16,743 bases of DNA from contig JAJQDK010000092.1 in NCBI GenBank assembly GCA_021202245.1, positions 1 through 16,743 of the forward strand, read 5' to 3'. Positions 14,712-16,743 of the stretch are shown piece by piece. The notes under the pieces are model-generated. The model was not told where the DNA came from. It saw only the letters and a list, made by a program, of their open reading frames with translations, and made no database searches. A program made the translations under genes and the position numbers. The stretch comes from Clostridiales bacterium (GTDB taxonomy: Bacteria > Bacillota > Clostridia > Oscillospirales > Acutalibacteraceae). Numbering within the stretch: the stretch's first letter is position 1; each line of letters opens with the position of its first letter.

Positions 14712-15582
14712 ACTTAAATTTACCGTACCCTCAGAAATTGACAGTATCAAGGCGCTGACGTTTTTAAAGCAAAAATGCGGTCTTTCTTCAAGAATGATAA
14801 CACGTTTAAAGAGAGAAAAAGACGGTATTTTGATGAACGGCAAAATTTTGAGAACCGTGGATTACCTTACGGGCGGAGATACAGTGGAAATTAACTTGCC
14901 GGATGAAAAATCGTCGATTTTGCCTGTCTGCGGCTCACTTGATACAGCGTATGAGGACGAGCATTTAATAATAGTCAACAAGCCTCCGTCAATGCCTGTT
15001 CATCCCGTCAAACAGCATCAAAGCGACACCCTTGCAAACATATTAACGTATAATTCAATGCAAAAGGGCGAAAGCTATGTGTTTCGAGCCGTAAACAGAC
15101 TTGATAAGGATACCTCAGGACTTGTAATAATTGCAAAAGATAAATTTACGGCTAATTTTTTAAAAAATAAGGTTGACAAAACTTATTTTGCACTCTGCCA
15201 CGGCAGGCTTGAGGGGGAAGGAACCGTTGACGGGCGTATAGGTTTGCAGGACGGCTCAAAAATTGTCAGGGCAGTCAGAGCTGACGGTATGCCCTCGGTA
15301 ACTCACTATAAATCCATTGTCTGTACTGAGGATATTTCCTATGTTGCCCTAAAGCTTGAAACAGGCAGAACTCATCAGATAAGATGTCATATGAGCAGCA
15401 TCCGCCATCCGCTTTTAGGGGATGATTTATACGGCGGCGGTCTTGATATAATCAAGCGCCAGGCCCTGCATTGCGGTGAGCTGAGCTTTTTGCATCCCGT
15501 AACCGGCAAAATAATTGAGGTTAAAGCCGAACTGCCCGACGATATGCAGGTTATACTCGATAAAATTAAGGGTTTGAAATAA
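14701..15582 (+). CDS. RluA-family RNA pseudouridine synthase
   Basis: Isomerises uridine to pseudouridine in ribosomal or transfer RNA. The exact target cannot be assigned among RluA/RluC/RluD-type paralogues. It has 293 residues, with an S4-like RNA-binding domain at about 10-80 (LSSRMITRLKREKDGILMNG) followed by the catalytic domain: IIVNKPPSMPVHP, then NRLDKDTSGL with catalytic Asp135, KTYFALCHG, and LETGRTHQIRCHM. The usual histidine before RLD is asparagine here. GGAGAA at 14689-14694 lies 6 nt before the ATG, and the start overlaps the end of the DUF1294 frame, implying coupled expression. A strong hairpin follows. Confidence 0.92.
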   Translation: MGNKLKFTVPSEIDSIKALTFLKQKCGLSSRMITRLKREKDGILMNGKILRTVDYLTGGDTVEINLPDEKSSILPVCGSLDTAYEDEHLIIVNKPPSMPVHPVKQHQSDTLANILTYNSMQKGESYVFRAVNRLDKDTSGLVIIAKDKFTANFLKNKVDKTYFALCHGRLEGEGTVDGRIGLQDGSKIVRAVRADGMPSVTHYKSIVCTEDISYVALKLETGRTHQIRCHMSSIRHPLLGDDLYGGGLDIIKRQALHCGELSFLHPVTGKIIEVKAELPDDMQVILDKIKGLK

Positions 15583-15594
15583 AAATCAAAACGT

Positions 15595-15628
15595 AAAAAA
15601 GGTTGTTTCATTGCGATGAAACAACCTT
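15595..15628 (-). terminator. Intrinsic terminator of the minus-strand membrane-protein gene
   Basis: AAGGTTGTTTCAT (15599-15611) and ATGAAACAACCTT (15616-15628) form a perfect 13-bp stem around TGCG. Read on the minus strand the stem runs straight into TTTTTT (complement of 15595-15600), a textbook U-tract. In the plus direction it follows the RluA-family gene by 16 nt but has no adjacent T-run, so it is at best a weaker stop there. Confidence 0.88.
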
Positions 15629-15664
15629 ACTGATTTTACGGAATTGTGACTCAGTTTATATGAT

Positions 15665-16743
15665 TTATTCGGTAACTACCTCATAAATCTTGTATTTGCT
15701 GATTTCATTTACCTGCTTATATACAACATTCGCTCCTTCTTCGGCGTAATGCTCCTCCAGATAATTTTCCTTTCTGTAGGTTATATAGTTGTCAATTACA
15801 TAAATCTGATTATTGCTTAAAACAGCTTCATAAATGTTTGCAGACAAATTATAGCTCAACAGCTTATCCGTGGATTTGTAATAGCCAAAGTAATCAACAT
15901 TGGATAAAAAGCTGCTTCTGAATCCCCAAAGGGGGTGGGTGTAATTATCGGTATATTTCATATAATCTTCAGAAGTAAGCGGGTCAAGAACATAATAGCG
16001 CTCGGGATGTCTGTCAATCTCCGAATATAAGCTGCTCGGCTTTTTGTTGGAGGAGGCAGAGGGGAGGTTTGCCTGATAGACAATACAGTAGCTTAAAAAC
16101 AGGCAAATACTCAGCACGCCTGAAATGAAAACAGGACCTCTTCTCATATTCATAAACGAGGGCTTTTTAGGCGGATTATGTTCTTTAAAATCAAATGAAA
16201 AGATTAAAAACATATACAGCAAAAGCCATATACCGTATACGAGCGAATCGGTGTCGGTATAAAAATATCTTACTGCCGTGCTTGCCGCAACGGCTGTGAC
16301 AAGATAAAAAATCGGAAAGAAAATAAACTTTTTCTTCTGAAAAATTATATAAGTTACAACAATCGCAGCAAATACTAAAATGATGAGAACGTAGCAGTCA
16401 AATACGGCAAAATGCCCGCCGATATCCGAAAGTATTCCGAAAGCGGCGCCGGGTATGCTTGCGACGTTTTCTTCCTGCTGAATACTTGCAACTAACGAGA
16501 GCGCAGTATTATTCAGAGAATTGTTCGGGTCATAATAACCGCTTTTCAGTAGCTTGTATTCGTTTTCATAAATACCTATTGCGTTAAATTCCTCAATATG
16601 CTCCTTATAGTTCGGATAAGACAAGCTGTTAATAGAATCGGTAAGCTGTGAATATTCATAATAAGTGCTTGCTTCATCCGAAGAATGATTGACCGAATAT
16701 GAGTACCAGCTGCCTCCCATAGAGAGAATCGTACAGACTACAA
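15665..16743 (-). CDS. Polytopic membrane protein of unknown function (N-terminal part outside window)
   Basis: The frame is open to the window edge at 16743, and there is no ribosome site before the first ATG at 16720. The seven visible codons before it are hydrophobic (VVCTILS), so this is the C-terminal part of a longer protein, with at least 358 residues visible. Counting from the ATG at 16720, residues 1-105 look like a tyrosine-rich extracytoplasmic loop, four membrane helices follow near 107-127, 132-150, 160-178 and 196-215, and the last 135 residues form a soluble, probably extracytoplasmic domain rich in Tyr, Ser and Asn. The layout recalls large GT-C-type glycosyltransferases or similar envelope proteins, but no catalytic motif is visible and I do not assign a function. 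Confidence 0.75.
   Translation of the reverse strand, partial: VVCTILSMGGSWYSYSVNHSSDEASTYYEYSQLTDSINSLSYPNYKEHIEEFNAIGIYENEYKLLKSGYYDPNNSLNNTALSLVASIQQEENVASIPGAAFGILSDIGGHFAVFDCYVLIILVFAAIVVTYIIFQKKKFIFFPIFYLVTAVAASTAVRYFYTDTDSLVYGIWLLLYMFLIFSFDFKEHNPPKKPSFMNMRRGPVFISGVLSICLFLSYCIVYQANLPSASSNKKPSSLYSEIDRHPERYYVLDPLTSEDYMKYTDNYTHPLWGFRSSFLSNVDYFGYYKSTDKLLSYNLSANIYEAVLSNNQIYVIDNYITYRKENYLEEHYAEEGANVVYKQVNEISKYKIYEVVTE

Overview
The window reads as chromosomal DNA of a low-to-mid GC Bacillota, most likely a gut-type clostridium of the Oscillospiraceae/Ruminococcaceae. The grounds are a PolC-type replicative polymerase, GGAGG-type ribosome sites, TTG starts, a HisZ plus short-HisG ATP phosphoribosyltransferase, and a GHL10 (DUF187) secreted protein. 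This placement is inferred from gene content and style, not from a search.

Left block (1-5006, plus strand): the 3' four-fifths of polC runs into an AI-2E family membrane transporter gene whose ribosome site overlaps the polC stop codon. Two hairpins follow. Central block (5030-11382, plus strand): a strong extended -10 promoter drives an eight-gene histidine operon, hisZ-hisG-hisD-hisC-hisB-hisA-hisI-hisE, closed by a perfect 13-bp stem. The genes cover PRPP + ATP to ProFAR/PRFAR and the dehydratase, aminotransferase and dehydrogenase steps. hisH and hisF (imidazole glycerol phosphate synthase) and a histidinol phosphatase are absent. The two places where hisH and hisF commonly sit carry a 34-nt tandem duplication (hisB/hisA junction) and an 8-bp hairpin (hisA/hisI junction).

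Right block: a small minus-strand HPr-like gene lacks the phosphorylatable histidine but keeps the regulatory serine (Crh-like). It converges on hisE and is divergent from mtaB, a tRNA ms2t6A methylthiotransferase gene. mtaB converges on a minus-strand secreted GHL10 glycosidase-like gene interrupted by two in-frame TGA codons. Divergent from that lies a DUF1294 small membrane protein whose natural start appears displaced by an A7 run, overlapping an RluA-family pseudouridine synthase gene. A minus-strand polytopic membrane protein of unknown function leaves the window at the right edge.

I found no new multi-gene system. The observations most worth a second look are the his operon lacking hisHF with scars at both expected sites, the operator-like palindromes on the his promoter, the His-less HPr homologue, and the cluster of reading-frame lesions at 13.9-14.4 kb. 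No RNA genes, insertion sequences or CRISPR arrays were seen, and no gene-free stretch exceeds about 170 bases.
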